DNA from: Elysia chlorotica
Taxonomy: Eukaryota > Mollusca > Gastropoda > Plakobranchidae
Assembly (NCBI GenBank): GCA_003991915.1
Contig: RQTK01000333.1
Span: 403,087-467,086 of the forward strand
Direction: 5' to 3'
Length of the DNA: 64,000 bases
Positions 1 to 11,649 of the stretch are shown one piece after another. Position numbers and translations under genes: made by a program. Position 1 is the stretch's first letter. Each line of letters starts with the position of its first letter. Below the pieces are notes generated by a model. That model was not told the origin of the DNA. It was given only the letters and a program-made list of their open reading frames with translations, and ran no database searches.

Positions 1-44
1 ACAAGCGTAGATGTCCGCCTGTACAGAGTGATAAGATAATAACA

Positions 45-245
45 AGTGGTTAGTTTGGTTGGTTGCTGTCTTAATATCCGAGGTTAGAACTTAAGCTTTA
101 CAATTAGCGCGGATGGGTCCCAGAACTAAAGCCTAATAAATTTGTGTATTGCCATACAGAGACAGAGATAAAGTAGGGATACCAGAGCTTCTGTCTCAAC
201 TCGACTGCCCAGTATTGAAACAACCCTCCCACCAACACACACACT
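45..245 (-). mobile_element. SINE, 3' body and tail
   Basis: Read on the minus strand this has the shared SINE body (a gagacag...tggtatccc segment, a tgtctctgtatggcaa segment, then tctgggacccatcc) and ends in a caaccaacc-type tail. The tRNA-like head is not evident. It matches the fuller copy at 24185-24455. The first 44 bases of the window show nothing I can name. Confidence 0.55.
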
Positions 246-1510
246 CAGACACGAATTTGTTTAATGAGTTAGCTTAGAGAGAATAGACTTTACTATAGAC
301 CATGACTATGAAAGGACAAAATATATCTTACAGGAATACAAGAATAGCAATAACAAATAATTACCATAATGGTTTAAAGACAACAGAAATAGCCATTAAA
401 TGAATCGAAATAAAGATGAAAGGACAGCCAGGTTATAGGAATAGCGATATAGGAATCGGCATTTAGATGCTAGGAAAAAGCATCAGTATGGCTGAAATCG
501 GTGTAAGGAAACTTGAGTTTTGCTGAATTTTATCTTCGTCAAAGTATACCAGACTAATTTGTTTCGTTGTTCTGCAATTTAAATTATTGATAATACATGT
601 ACATGAAAACCCACGAGATTTGAGGGCATTGCGGAATGGGCAACGCTTGATTACATATGAATTTAAAGTGTGATGAAAATCATTTTTTTTAAAGAGTAAC
701 CAAGCTTAAAGGCTCCCTTTGTAAAAATTTGGTTTGTTTTCTCCTTTTTGCGTTCACTTCTTTGCTTGAACATATTTATGAGTCATAAGTAAATTTACCC
801 ACATGCTCTTCTTTGTATAATAAAGATTATTGAGTTTCTTAATGTAGGCATAATTAATTCATCCTTTGATTTTACAAATAACTAAGCATCTTAATGAAAC
901 GGTGCAGTGTGCGTGCTTTAACAACAACAATAAAAAGCAATATGATTATTTATTGCGTAAGTCCGATTTATTTCTGTAAAAAAAATCACATTTTTAGACT
1001 TCTGTCTCTTGGTGCATGTAACTACCGAATGGCTAAGAATTTTCTTCTCAATTTTCAAATTTTCCCAATATGTTTGAATGCGAAAATTGGAGAGTGTTTG
1101 CATAACTAAAGATTATATCGACAAAAATCTATGACACTTAACTAACACGTCGCACATTTTTGTATAACGTTCAGTAAAATATCATTTTAAGATATTGAAT
1201 GAATAAATAATTGATAAAAGCTCCGAAATGGAAAACTGCAACCATTTATTTCAAACCTTTTTGTATGTAATCAAATTTTAACAAATTCAAGTTTCCATGA
1301 AAAATTACCACAAAACCAATAATGTTTCGAAATGATTAGTGATTTCTCTTTTGCAAGTGGCATTGAATTGATTTACATCTGTATTTTTTGTACGACTTTG
1401 TACATTAATTAACATTGAGTTTTTGCCTTGGACTAAGTAAGCACAGGATTGGGATTTTTTTTTAAATCGTTGTTTTCATAAGTATCATCAAAGCCATATT
1501 ATTGTTGTCG

Positions 1511-1587
<77 letters not shown>

Positions 1588-2104
1588 AAAATGAACATTA
1601 ATATCATTACACGATAACGTGGATAGTATTGTCTACATATAATAATAAGTATGCTTTAGTATCATATCAATACAAAATGACAAGCTTGAATGTGATATTA
1701 AAGAAAATGCCAAATAAAAGATTATTTACATGAATTATTCTAACAGTGGCGCACTTTACGGAAGCGATAACTCGCAAAGAAATATTCGGAAAAAAAACGG
1801 ATAAATATAAAATGGTAATGGAAACGTCCAAGAAACAAGTACAAGAAAATTTTTTATAGTAAAAAAAAGCCATTAAAGATTCAGAACGCTGTAGACTATG
1901 TTTTTGTTCTGTTTGATGTTTTTATCTTTCATTCTACTGTTTACCAAACAACTTCATGTCTATTTGGATTTTCTTTGTGAAGTTGATATTTGAGGCAGTA
2001 CGTGCATGATTTTTTTAATGTCTTTACTATTTTCTAAAACGGATCAAGCTACCGGCACTACTGTATGTCCTACCTTACTCTATCTCTCTCAATCTCTTTA
2101 TTGA
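246..2104. other. AT-rich stretch without a recognised gene
   Basis: No exon with family similarity and good splice signals was seen on either strand. The only distinct element is an (ATT)n microsatellite at 1513-1587. This interval lies downstream of the kinase exon, so it may be intron of that gene; no C-lobe kinase exon could be found in it. Confidence 0.6.
1513..1587. repeat. (ATT)n microsatellite
   Basis: About 25 uninterrupted trinucleotide units. Confidence 0.95.
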
Positions 2105-2139
2105 TCTATTTTAGTTTAACGTAATAATACGTTTCCACG

Positions 2140-2280
2140 CTGGAACCTTTACGACGACGGGTCCAAAGATAAGCTTCTGACAATTATACATGCTACCACA
2201 CACAAGACTACGGGGATACCAAGACTGCTACATACTACTGACACCAACCTAACCGTTAGAGGTTGCCCCTAGGTTTATCT
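2140..2280 (-). mobile_element. SINE body fragment
   Basis: On the minus strand it reads ggttaggttggtgtcagt, then tggtatccccg, a tgtgtggtagca segment and ggacccgtcg: the same order of conserved blocks as the other SINE copies here. The tRNA-like head is missing. It abuts the kinase splice donor, so it sits at the start of that intron. Confidence 0.6.
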
Positions 2281-2308
2281 CTCAATATTTATAGACAAAA
2301 GAACTTAC

Positions 2309-3025
2309 TTTGAATCCATCGTAGGGAATGTGTGAATATTTGAGAACCTCTGGAGCATAGTAAATTCTGGTTCCGGCTTGACCTGTGACAAGGTGCTCAC
2401 TTTTTGACAGAAATTTGGCCCTGTCGAAGTCGGACAAGATGGCCCTACCGTCTTCTCCGAACAGAATGTTGGAAGGTTTGATATCCCGATGCAGGATGCG
2501 CTTCTCGTGAAGATAGAGGACAGCCAATGAGAGGTGGAGGAATATCGTCGACATTACGCCGAGCCTCCGGATTCTATTTGACATAATGTTGTCAAACAAT
2601 GTTCCATATGGGCAGAACTCCAACAAAATGGCGTTGTACGTGTCGAAAGAGTGACAATCAAGCATTTTGATAATGTGCTTGTGAGATACCTTTTTAAGAG
2701 CGGAAATCTCAGATGCATACCTCTTGTTAAAACTATGGGTTTCTCCCTCAACATCTTTGGGGATGATCTTTACCACAACCTGCTCATTTGGATGTTGGTC
2801 CCTCTCGCAAAGAGAAACGTAGCTATTCTCACAACTAAGCTCGCGGACAAATCTCAGTCCATAATATTGCGCTGGCCCGAACTCGTTGACAGTCAAGAGT
2901 GGCTCATTTATGTCACGGCGAACTGGAGCATGTGCGGTTTGGATGGGTGAAGAAATAGTTTGGTTCCCTGCTTCTTCATTGGCATTGCCACTTTTTCTCT
3001 TCAGATTCAAAGGGTGAGGTGCCAT
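2309..3025 (-). CDS. Protein kinase-like, first coding exon (partial gene)
   Basis: Codes 239 residues from a start ATG in good context (A at -3, G at +4), and ends in phase 0 at a consensus donor (AAA then gtaagt). Residues 1-50 are polar and probably disordered. From about residue 55 there is a eukaryotic protein kinase fold: VVVK lysine (K86), a helix-C glutamate near E106, the catalytic loop HRDIKPSN (D181, N186), the magnesium-site DFD (199-201) where most kinases have DFG, and APE (224-226). The glycine-rich loop near residues 58-72 lacks the GxGxxG glycines. The rest of the C-lobe must lie in exons beyond the left edge. Catalytic residues remain, so activity is possible, but nucleotide binding may be atypical. 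The kinase subfamily could not be assigned. A Ser/Thr type is likely from HRDIKPSN. Confidence 0.85.
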
Positions 3026-3399
3026 TTTGATGACAGTGTTTCTAGGTACAAGATTTTTCTTGGTGAAATTCGGTACTCTGGTTGAATTTGTTCAAGATTA
3101 ACACTTTGGATTGGTCTCGTATTCTTTCACAAACTCATCCTATGTCTATACTGCAAGCTTGAGATAAATCTAAGTCCAGGTGAATATCACTGAGGTGATA
3201 TGACAATGATTCACGTTTAAGAGTAATTCCCATATGAAAGTGATACATGTAGTCTAAAAACCTCGGCGAAATCAGTACTGGCTCAATGTGACTGAAGTCA
3301 GATATCCTCTCTCTGCGGGTGACAAGAGTGATTTGAAGTTTGGAGCATCTATCAAGAAGTCTATGTTTCCATGTTGGTGTATACTTCAAAGTTTGAAGT

Positions 3400-3720
3400 T
3401 ATCTGATTGGTCGCTCGTGATCAGTTCCGTATTCACATTTTCTACACCATCGGTCGTAGACTCCGCCCAGTTTTCCCTTCTCCTCCTCCTCATCCCTCCC
3501 CACCTTCCCGCTTTTCTTAAGTCCTCATCACCTAACAAGTTGACCAGCGATGCACGACAGGTAAATCCATGCACTGCCACCAGGTGGTGTCGTGATCACT
3601 GGTCACTGTGCGGCGAGGTTTGTTTACTTAATTGAAAAGCGCCCAGATGCTGCGCCATGAGCTTTGGCGACGCCGCCGAGTAGCGAGAAGGGCTTAGGAG
3701 ACGATGAGAGCACAACCTGC
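3400..3720 (-). promoter_or_regulatory. Possible promoter of the kinase gene
   Basis: On the minus strand a GC-box core (GGGCGG, 3463-3468) is followed by a CCAAT box (3406-3410), about 400 bp upstream of the kinase start codon. The adjoining 3600-3720 is CpG-richer than its surroundings. These are weak motifs taken from base composition and placement; no TATA element or initiator was identified. Confidence 0.3.
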
Positions 3721-3929
3721 CCCGAGGCTGGCTAGAGACCGCCGGAGACCTACCTGTGGTAACAATGGGGCGACGTCTTTAGTCGTGAGCGACACCACTC
3801 GTTCCCAGGCGTCAAAGCGCCTACCTAATCAACACCTTGTTCTTCTCACTGTGATAAAACAGACACGACTTAGTGACGGCGGATTAAAATTGGTACAGTG
3901 TCGCTTTGACACCCTTAGTATTGACTTAA

Positions 3930-4095
3930 GGTATTTGGTCCCTTAGAAAAGCTAAGAACAACCTGAAAACAAGACCACCTTGTCTGGGCGCCACATACAT
4001 GTAGTTCAGTCGGTAGCGCTCCAGATTTAAGATTAGAAGGTCCGTGATCCGTATAGAATTTCAGGGGAAACGAAAGGGTCATCATACTAAATATA
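3930..4095 (+). mobile_element. tRNA-headed SINE copy
   Basis: Contains a box A-like tagttcagtcggtagcgct and, about 30 bases on, a box B-like aaggtccgtgatcc. The flanking ggtatttggtccctt and accttgtctgggcg segments are shared with the copy at 4450-4620. It is followed directly by a TC satellite. It cannot be a functional tRNA because the cloverleaf stems do not pair. Confidence 0.55.
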
Positions 4096-4118
4096 ATGGA
4101 GAATTTTCTTGATAGTTT

Positions 4119-4185
<67 letters not shown>

Positions 4186-4195
4186 ATTTCTCCTC

Positions 4196-4226
<31 letters not shown>

Positions 4227-4265
4227 TTTTCCTTTCTACTCTCTCCCTCCCTCCCTCCCTCCCTC
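4119..4265. repeat. TC/CCCT microsatellite
   Basis: Compound (TC)n with short CCCT runs. Open frames here on both strands are only Ser-Leu or Arg-Glu translations of the satellite. Confidence 0.9.
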
Positions 4266-4285
4266 TCCTCGTCTTCCAAAATAGA

Positions 4286-4375
4286 ACCTAAATGGGGCCC
4301 TAGATTGTTCAGTAAGTAGAGCACTGAACAGACCATCAGGTGGTTTAAATCTGAACTGGAATCTCAGTATTTTAC
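4286..4375 (+). mobile_element. tRNA-like SINE head fragment
   Basis: A tgttcagtaagtagagcact (box A-like) followed by ggtggtttaaatctg (degenerate box B). It lies between two better SINE copies and looks like an older member of the same group. Confidence 0.4.
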
Positions 4376-4449
4376 AGTACATGTACTTAAATTCCCGAGC
4401 ATCTGAGGAGACCTCCTTATAGCAAAAAAAAATCAGTCAGTGCAAGGTG

Positions 4450-4620
4450 GTATTTGGTCCCTTCGAAAAGCAACATGAAAACATGACGGCATGGCAAGCA
4501 CCTTGTCTGGGCGTCAGGTAGCTGAGTCGGTAGTGCTCGAGACTTAAGACCAGAAGGTCCGTGGTCCATACGGGGTTTTTATTCGGGAAACTGAATGGGT
4601 CTGAATCTACGAAATGAAAT
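4450..4620 (+). mobile_element. tRNA-headed SINE copy
   Basis: Second copy of the element at 3930-4095: ggtatttggtcccttcg, accttgtctgggcg, tagctgagtcggtagtgct (box A-like), aaggtccgtggtcc (box B-like). A TC-rich tract follows, as in the first copy. Confidence 0.55.
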
Positions 4621-4982
4621 CGAAGGTATATTTCTTTCTGTCTCTCTCTTTCTGCCTCTTTATCTCTCTCTCTCTGTCTCTTTGTCTTTTTATCTCCACC
4701 TCCCCCCTCTCTCTATCTCTCCTTCTCGTCTCTGCCTCTTTTTCTCCCTCTCTTCTCTCGGAGTCGGCAGTGCTCTTTTGATCCAGAGTTATTCTTACAC
4801 GAATAGTTCGTGTTGATTTCAATCCGCAGTTTTGTTCCCTCGTAAAGAGAGAAAGAGACATAGAGACAGAAATAGACACATACAGACACAGTGAAGGCAC
4901 GCAAACAGAGTAAGATAGAAGAAGAGTGATAAAAATATAGAGAGAATGGTGTTTTTTCCCAGATGTCTCCAAGTCATGGCAT

Positions 4983-5803
4983 CTCTCTCTTTGCCATGCT
5001 CCGTATGTTTAACACATTTCTTAAATAAAGGGATTTGGACAAGATTGCTAAAGTTTTTGAGCTTCTATTCGTGCGGTTCACGGTTCGATCCCACGATTCG
5101 GTAAATATATTTGTCGGATTTTGTCCCCAGTAGATTGGATCTGTGTGGGTCATTAGAGTAACAGAGAAATTTGACTTTATTTGTAGCTCTATGGTGTCAG
5201 TATGATGTGACGGGTAAGACAGGAGTCCCCGTATCCCCGCACTGTCTGTTTATCTGTTTGGCACCGCTTAAACATGTCTTATTGTTGCAGCGCTTAAATC
5301 TGTCTTAACTTTGAGATTCCTTCAGCTGCGGATTGACTATGGTCATCTGAATTAAACGAATATCCTGACGCGCCATGACTTGGAGACATCTGGGAGAAAA
5401 CATATGGTGTTTTTTCCCAGATGTCTCCAAGTCATGGCGCGTCAAGATATTCGTTTAATTCAGATGACCATAGTTAATCCGCAGCTGAAGGAATCTCAAA
5501 GTTAAGACAGATTTAAGCGCTGCCAAACAGATAAACAGACAGTGCGGGGATACGGGGACTCCTGTTTTACCCGTCACATCATACTGACACCATGGAGCTA
5601 TGAATAAAGTCAAATTTCTCTATTAAGCTGATGACCCACACAGATCCAATCTACTGGGGACAAAATCCGACAAATATATTTACCGAATCGCGGGATCGAA
5701 CCGTGAACCGCACGAATAGAAGCTCCAAAACTTTAGCAATCTTGTCCAAATCCCTTTATTTAAGAAATGTGATAAAACATACGGACATTGGCAAAGAGAG
5801 AGA
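4983..5803. repeat. Near-perfect large palindrome built from an inverted SINE pair
   Basis: The left arm (about 4983-5397) and right arm (about 5414-5803) are reverse complements with only scattered differences and one indel of about 25 bases; the spacer is under 20 bases. Each arm carries a tRNA-like head with a box B ggttcgatccc and the SINE body, including gtgtcagtatgatgtgac. A third, direct copy of the inner end (ttcccagatgtctccaag) lies just outside at about 4957-4975. Confidence 0.85.
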
Positions 5804-5815
5804 AAGGTGGAAAGA

Positions 5816-6214
5816 ACAAAGTGTGACACAAAAACAAAACAAAAACAAACAATACACAATAAGTAAGATTGCTTTATAAAGAATAAGAAAACTATTGAAG
5901 CAAGAGACCACAATCTTGTACTAGAGATTTAAGAGGAGAATAAAGAGAGGTGGGAACTTATAAATGGATAAGAGAAACGAACGATACGGTGATAAATTTT
6001 AAAAAAAAGTTAAAAGGCGATGAAAATTTGCAACAATGCGAATGGATTGAAGTTTATGTATTACATGACTGCATCATGAAATTAAATCACGAATAAATTT
6101 TGCGCTTAAGACTTTGCATCGCGAGTGTTCTCTTCGACATTCACCCATCCCTTAATCGCAAGGCGCTTTTAATCTTTAAATAGTTTTTTGTCTCCTAAGA
6201 TTTGAAAAGAGGTG
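5816..6214. other. No gene seen
   Basis: AT-rich, purine-biased sequence to the right of the palindrome. No splice-bounded exon or repeat I recognise. Confidence 0.5.
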
Positions 6215-6420
6215 GGAACTACAGGGTCCAGTTGAGATTCGAACCCACGCCCTTCTATTCTTCCTTTTAATAGTTTACACGATAAGTAATCTTCGTCTCT
6301 CCTCTAGCTTAACGTCTCCTGGGTTTCAAGAAAAATCCTACACGGTGACGAGGCCCCGGAGCCGGACACACGGTACTTGGCCGGTCGCATTGTGCGGACA
6401 CCAACCCAACCAGTAAAATG
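6215..6420 (-). mobile_element. Composite SINE remnants
   Basis: On the minus strand 6360-6415 has the body block ggttgggttggtgtc, and 6225-6260 has a box B-like gggttcgaatctc. Their order suggests two overlapping or nested copies rather than one intact element. Confidence 0.45.
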
Positions 6421-7237
6421 TTGAGAAAATGGCGGCGACCAGATCGAAGATGAAATCCCCTAGCGCTCCGATTTAAAGCTTCGAGCGCTACTTGAAAAAC
6501 ACCGTGATATAGAGTGAGGGGGAGAGCTCTGTCTCTGTCCGTCTCTCTGTCTGTCAATCTGCATGTATATGACTGTCTGTCTGTTTGCTATCTATCTATT
6601 TATCTATCTCAATCTCACTTTGTCTGTCCCCCTCTGCCTATCTCTCTTTCTCTCTGTCTGTGCCTCTCTCCCCCATACCCCCTTTTCTCTAATTTAACAT
6701 GTCCGTAGTGCCCCTGGGAGATCCCACACGACGATTGCATTGTTGTATAGTGTTGTTGGTGCAATAATGTTTTATTAAATTGCCGTTTTGTAGTAGATCA
6801 GTAGATTTCTGCATCTCAATAAATAAATAAATATAACTATTTTGAAAGACTAGGGGCATCCTATTGCTAGACAGTTCACTGTGTCCCAACGATTCGGAAA
6901 AATTAAGACATCTGACGTCCAGAACTGATAGATATTTTAAAACACTTATGCCACATTCTATACGTCTACATGACATTAATTATTAACATAAAACGTTTTT
7001 ATTATACAGTGATGTACATTGTATATCCATTAACTCTAACCTATGTTATCTCTCAGTAAATTGTGATTATTTTGCGTCTAATATTGTGTGATCATAACCA
7101 GTGTAATATTTCATAATTGTTCTAATCTATTTTATACACATAAATATCTCACATTTTTATTTATTCGTACACTTCATAGCTACATACTTTTACACTGTTC
7201 CCTTTAAATAACAATTACTATGCAACCAGTGTAATGT
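6421..7237. other. No gene seen
   Basis: Simple CT/TG repeats at 6515-6690, then AT-rich unique sequence. No coding signal. Confidence 0.5.
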
Positions 7238-7307
7238 TAAATAATTATTGTAATATATTTTATATACATATTATATCATATACATAATATATTACAATAA
7301 TTATTTA
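7238..7307. repeat. Perfect 22-bp inverted repeat, AT-rich
   Basis: Arms 7238-7259 and 7286-7307 are perfect reverse complements around a 26-base AT-rich spacer. It may be the remnant of a small foldback element; no target-site duplication could be fixed. Confidence 0.7.
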
Positions 7308-7985
7308 TGCTTTTTTCATCAAACACTTCACGAAGGGTAACGCTTAGGTGTCTCTGCCGAGAGGGAGCAGGGAAGGGGAAGGGACGGAAATGTGGGCAAA
7401 CGATAAGAGAGAAAGTGATATTTTTACTAGAGCCCGGTGGGGATTTTGGTGGGGTTTGTAATTTAAATCTGGGTGTTGTTATAATGTCAGAAGAGTTGGT
7501 GGAACAGTCAAAGGTTTCACTGTGAGAATTTTGCGTAAATTATGGGTTAGGATTAATATGGCGGTTGCATTCTTCTTTAAACCTTAGTAAAAACTCAGCC
7601 TGAACATTGCTTAATATGGAGGAAGAAATAAGAGTGAGCACGCGTCAAGCTAGCGCCCCGTACCAATAACATCATTGTGAGCTCTTTTTGTAAGACGCCT
7701 CGCTAAAACATATTGTCTCTGGTGTCATTTGTATCGCTTGAAATGTCCGGGGGTGGGGTGGGAGTCCAAGGGTAGATTGTGCGCTTTCTTTTTAGCAGGT
7801 TATGGGATGTGATCAACCAAGGCTAAGATGTTTCGCAGTGGGTTCGCCCCGCCGAATATGATTTTTAGAAAGACAAAAACAAGAACATTAAACACTGAGA
7901 GAGCTCTAGGATCCCTTTCTCTGACACTCATCCCTTTAAAACCTTTTTTTCAACAAGATTCACGATTCTTATGCGTATAATAAAT
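7308..7985. other. No gene seen
   Basis: A 72-codon frame at 7307-7525 has no family likeness, codon bias or splice context that would support it. Confidence 0.5.
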
Positions 7986-7989
7986 GTGT

Positions 7990-8203
7990 ATAAAAAAGTG
8001 TAAAATGCGACCTGACTTTTGTATTTGCCTTTAAAATAATCTACGAAACAACATTTTCTGGGATGCGCTTTTATAAGACCAAACAGCGTATATCTATGTA
8101 TAAAAAGTGTCAAATACGATCTGACTCTTGTATTTGCCTCTACAATCATCTACAAAACTACATTTCTGGGATGCGCTTTTATAAGACCAAACAGCTACAA
8201 CCG
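7990..8203. repeat. Tandem duplication, about 107-bp unit, two copies
   Basis: Both copies run aaaagtgtaaaatgcgac-like to tgggatgcgcttttataa and gaccaaacagc; the copies differ at roughly one base in ten. Confidence 0.8.
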
Positions 8204-8428
8204 TTCTAGTTTGTCCTCTATTATTTCTTTGTGAACAAAGAGAGCCAGGCTGTTTTACTGCCAGGTGTGTCCAAGTCGGAGCGCTTGAGGATGCTCGCTG
8301 TGGACCGTCAGAGCTAATCCTTAACTCCCCATACATGGACCCTCATTATTATTTACATTCATGGACCTTATGAATGGGACCGTCTTCAAGCAAGATGTCG
8401 GGGTATTTAATCTTCGATACCGCGGGAT

Positions 8429-9002
<574 letters not shown>

Positions 9003-10201
9003 ATAGGGGTAACAGACTTGACCTGTGAAACTGATCCGGAGTTAAAAATGATCTGATGGGCGTTGGGTTGTTAAACTTAATCCTCAATCCTCCACGATTA
9101 TTACATTCATTTAGAGACGGGTCATCTTTAAAAAGGACGGATAAATTACTCGTGGTGCATCTCTACCCCTGAACGAATATAATATAACGTCTGCTTAGTT
9201 TCGGGGGAGGATTCTGTATGACAACAAACCATACCTGGCTCTTCGAGATTGTAAAAGATTGCACAGTGTTGAGTTTTGTAACCAACGGAACTAGCGTTCA
9301 TTCTATTATATTTTTGTCCTTTAGGTTTAGAGTCAATACTGCCATTAATAGTGTTTCTGCAAGAAAATTTCCATTCTCCTTTAGTTTAAATGAATAGTTC
9401 TAATTCTATTGTCGCCAGCGATCTATTTTGCTCAATTTGTTATGACGATAGATTAACAAAAATTTATCAAGAAGTTTCGGGTTCGCGAAGAGAATAATGA
9501 CACTGCTCATCGAACTTCCTCCTAATGTCACCAGTGAGCTATTTCGGTTTTCTGTCTTTCACATCTCCTTCCCTGGCGCTGGTCCCTCCCCTTCCCTTTC
9601 TTTTCCATTGACTGTATGTATAAGTATTCTGTCACAGCCCCTACCTTCCCGCCTCCCTGCAGTTTTCTGGTCCCTCCCATCCAGCCCTGGCTTCTCGCCG
9701 CAGTGCTGTCCCCTCCCTACCCCTTCGTTTCCGGTTGGATATCCAATCACAGCCCGGTCCTACTTTCTGGCCCCTCCCAACTTTCGCTTGCAAAGCGTTA
9801 ACGCGGTGTCCACTCATGGGGGAGTCTGTGACTACCTATGCTAACCTTGTTTTGTGTACAAAACAATTCATAAAAAATGACGCAAACGTGTAATTGTAGA
9901 GCGCCAAACATCGGTTGTGATTTGTGACCTTTGTTCCATATTTAATGCTACAAATCGTTCAGCATGACTATTCTTTTCCACGTATCATAATGTACAAGTA
10001 ATAGCTTGTTGTGGACTGATATGACTACTACTATGAAACATTTGCACCGTCTTAATATAATGAAAAATCAGGGTTTCTATTTTTCTTTGTTTATGCAATA
10101 GCCCAAACAATTAATAAAGTATGTACTATAATTCTGCATTGGGAACAAAAATGCTAGGTACATGTACCTTGTTTAGTAACAAAGCAGCAACAAAAAAAAA
10201 G
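9003..10201. other. No gene seen; GC-richer patch near 9540-9800
   Basis: 9560-9790 is CT-rich with repeated cccctcc and one ccaatcac motif. A 115-codon frame crosses it but is low complexity and unlike any family I know. It could be a promoter fragment or an old repeat. Confidence 0.4.
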
Positions 10202-10637
10202 GGAAAGAAAGAAAACAATAATAGTTTAAAAAACAAAGAGTTATACTGTACATCTAGGCTACAAAAGGAGACATCACATTTTCCCACACTGCATTTACAA
10301 GGAATACGACCATACGTTTTTAGGCAGATTTCTGCAGTACTGCCTGATAAAACGGCAATACACCTTTCTATTTTGGAGCCGTTGAAACACATAATCTTAT
10401 AGGACTTTAGGAAAAAAAAGGAAAGAAAGAAAACAATAATAGTTTAAAAAACAAAGAGTTATACTATACATCTAGGCTACAAAAGGAGACATCACATTTT
10501 CCCACACTGCATTTACAAGGAATACGACCATACGTTTTTAGGCAGATTTCTGCAGTACTGCCTGATAAAACGGCAATACACCTTTCTATTTTGGAGCCGT
10601 TGAAACACATAATCTTATAGGACTTTAGGAAAAAAAG
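10202..10637. repeat. Tandem duplication, 218-bp unit, two copies
   Basis: The block beginning ggaaagaaagaaaacaataa at 10202 recurs at 10420 with about one substitution in the part I compared, so it is very recent or an assembly echo. No coding signal. Confidence 0.9.
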
Positions 10638-10914
10638 GGGGCTGTTGTACTGTAAGAATAGTGTCGAGAGATGGGATGTTTTTACAACTAGGAGAGGGTC
10701 ACACCTATTTTTATTTTAACCTTTTGAACACCCCCCCCCCCCCCCCCCCCACAAAAAAAGCAACAAAACCGCCCTGGTTATTACAAATGTTTTCCTTTAT
10801 ATCTTTTAACACTATTCTTACAACAGCCAAGATTGTATTTAAACGGCCCCTGAGCAGCCACATGTTCCACCAACTGTTCCCTACTGGTGGGGCCGGTGTG
10901 ACTGCGCTAGTCAG

Positions 10915-11130
10915 TACACTATCTCAGTGTGGCAGCACGTACAACTTGATAGATATCGATAAACACCGTGCCCATTGATATTGCAGCAGAGAGGGATTAA
11001 GAATATGAGATCAGTGAACAGGCCAATAAATCGACTACCCAACTTCTTTTTCTTAACAGGAATCGAACCCAGGGCGTAGAAAAATTCCTTCAACCTTACC
11101 GACTGAACAATATTGCCTCCCTTCTCCCTA
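10915..11130 (-). mobile_element. tRNA-headed SINE, minus strand
   Basis: On the minus strand a clear head reads ttgttcagtcggtaaggttg (box A-like), then ctgggttcgattcctg (box B). The body continues to a tgctgccacac block near 10930. The head is tRNA-like but the stems do not close. Confidence 0.65.
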
Positions 11131-11649
11131 CCATCTCGACCCTTGTTGGCTCATTAAACAGTGCTTATTAATCTAACTTGTTCTTGGCTGTACAACTACC
11201 AACAGATCTATCTGGCTCTAAAATAAGGATAAATTACCTGACAAGTTTCAACCCCTCCCCTCTCAACAATATTTGATGTTACATGACTTTAAGAATTTTA
11301 TTTTCATCGTGTATAAATGTTGTATGAACCAAAACGAAGTGTCTGTTAGTGTTAAGACAATGAAGGAATTTTGCATCTTGAAAAACCATGTAATTTGATG
11401 TTGCTAAGAATTTAGTTGCGGTTAATTCGGTGAGGCAATTTCATTTTCTTTGTACACATCTTTAGATCATTATTCAACATGAAAAGAGCTGTCAGAACTC
11501 TAAAAAGACCAATATGTTTTGAATAAGAAATTTACCAGTATCCCCACTCAGTGATTTATATTAGATGCATAGACGTTCCCTACAGTCACATTGTAAAAAC
11601 AAAGTAAATGCTATATATTCCTGAGGTTGAAACAATTAATAATAACTAA

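Noticed and set aside
4082-4336. Long open frames of Ser-Leu or Arg-Glu repeats
   Set aside because: Direct translation of (TC)n satellite; no unique sequence, start context or splice support. The same applies to 8628-9002, 50658-51227 and 63548-63829.
3930-4620. tRNA genes suggested by box A and box B-like motifs
   Set aside because: Stems do not pair and the motifs are embedded in a shared SINE body; the same holds for heads at 10915-11130, 24185-24455, 29195-29385 and 60625-60900.
9497-9844. 115-codon plus-strand frame in GC-richer sequence
   Set aside because: Low-complexity Pro/Ser sequence, no family likeness, and overlapping open frames on both strands.
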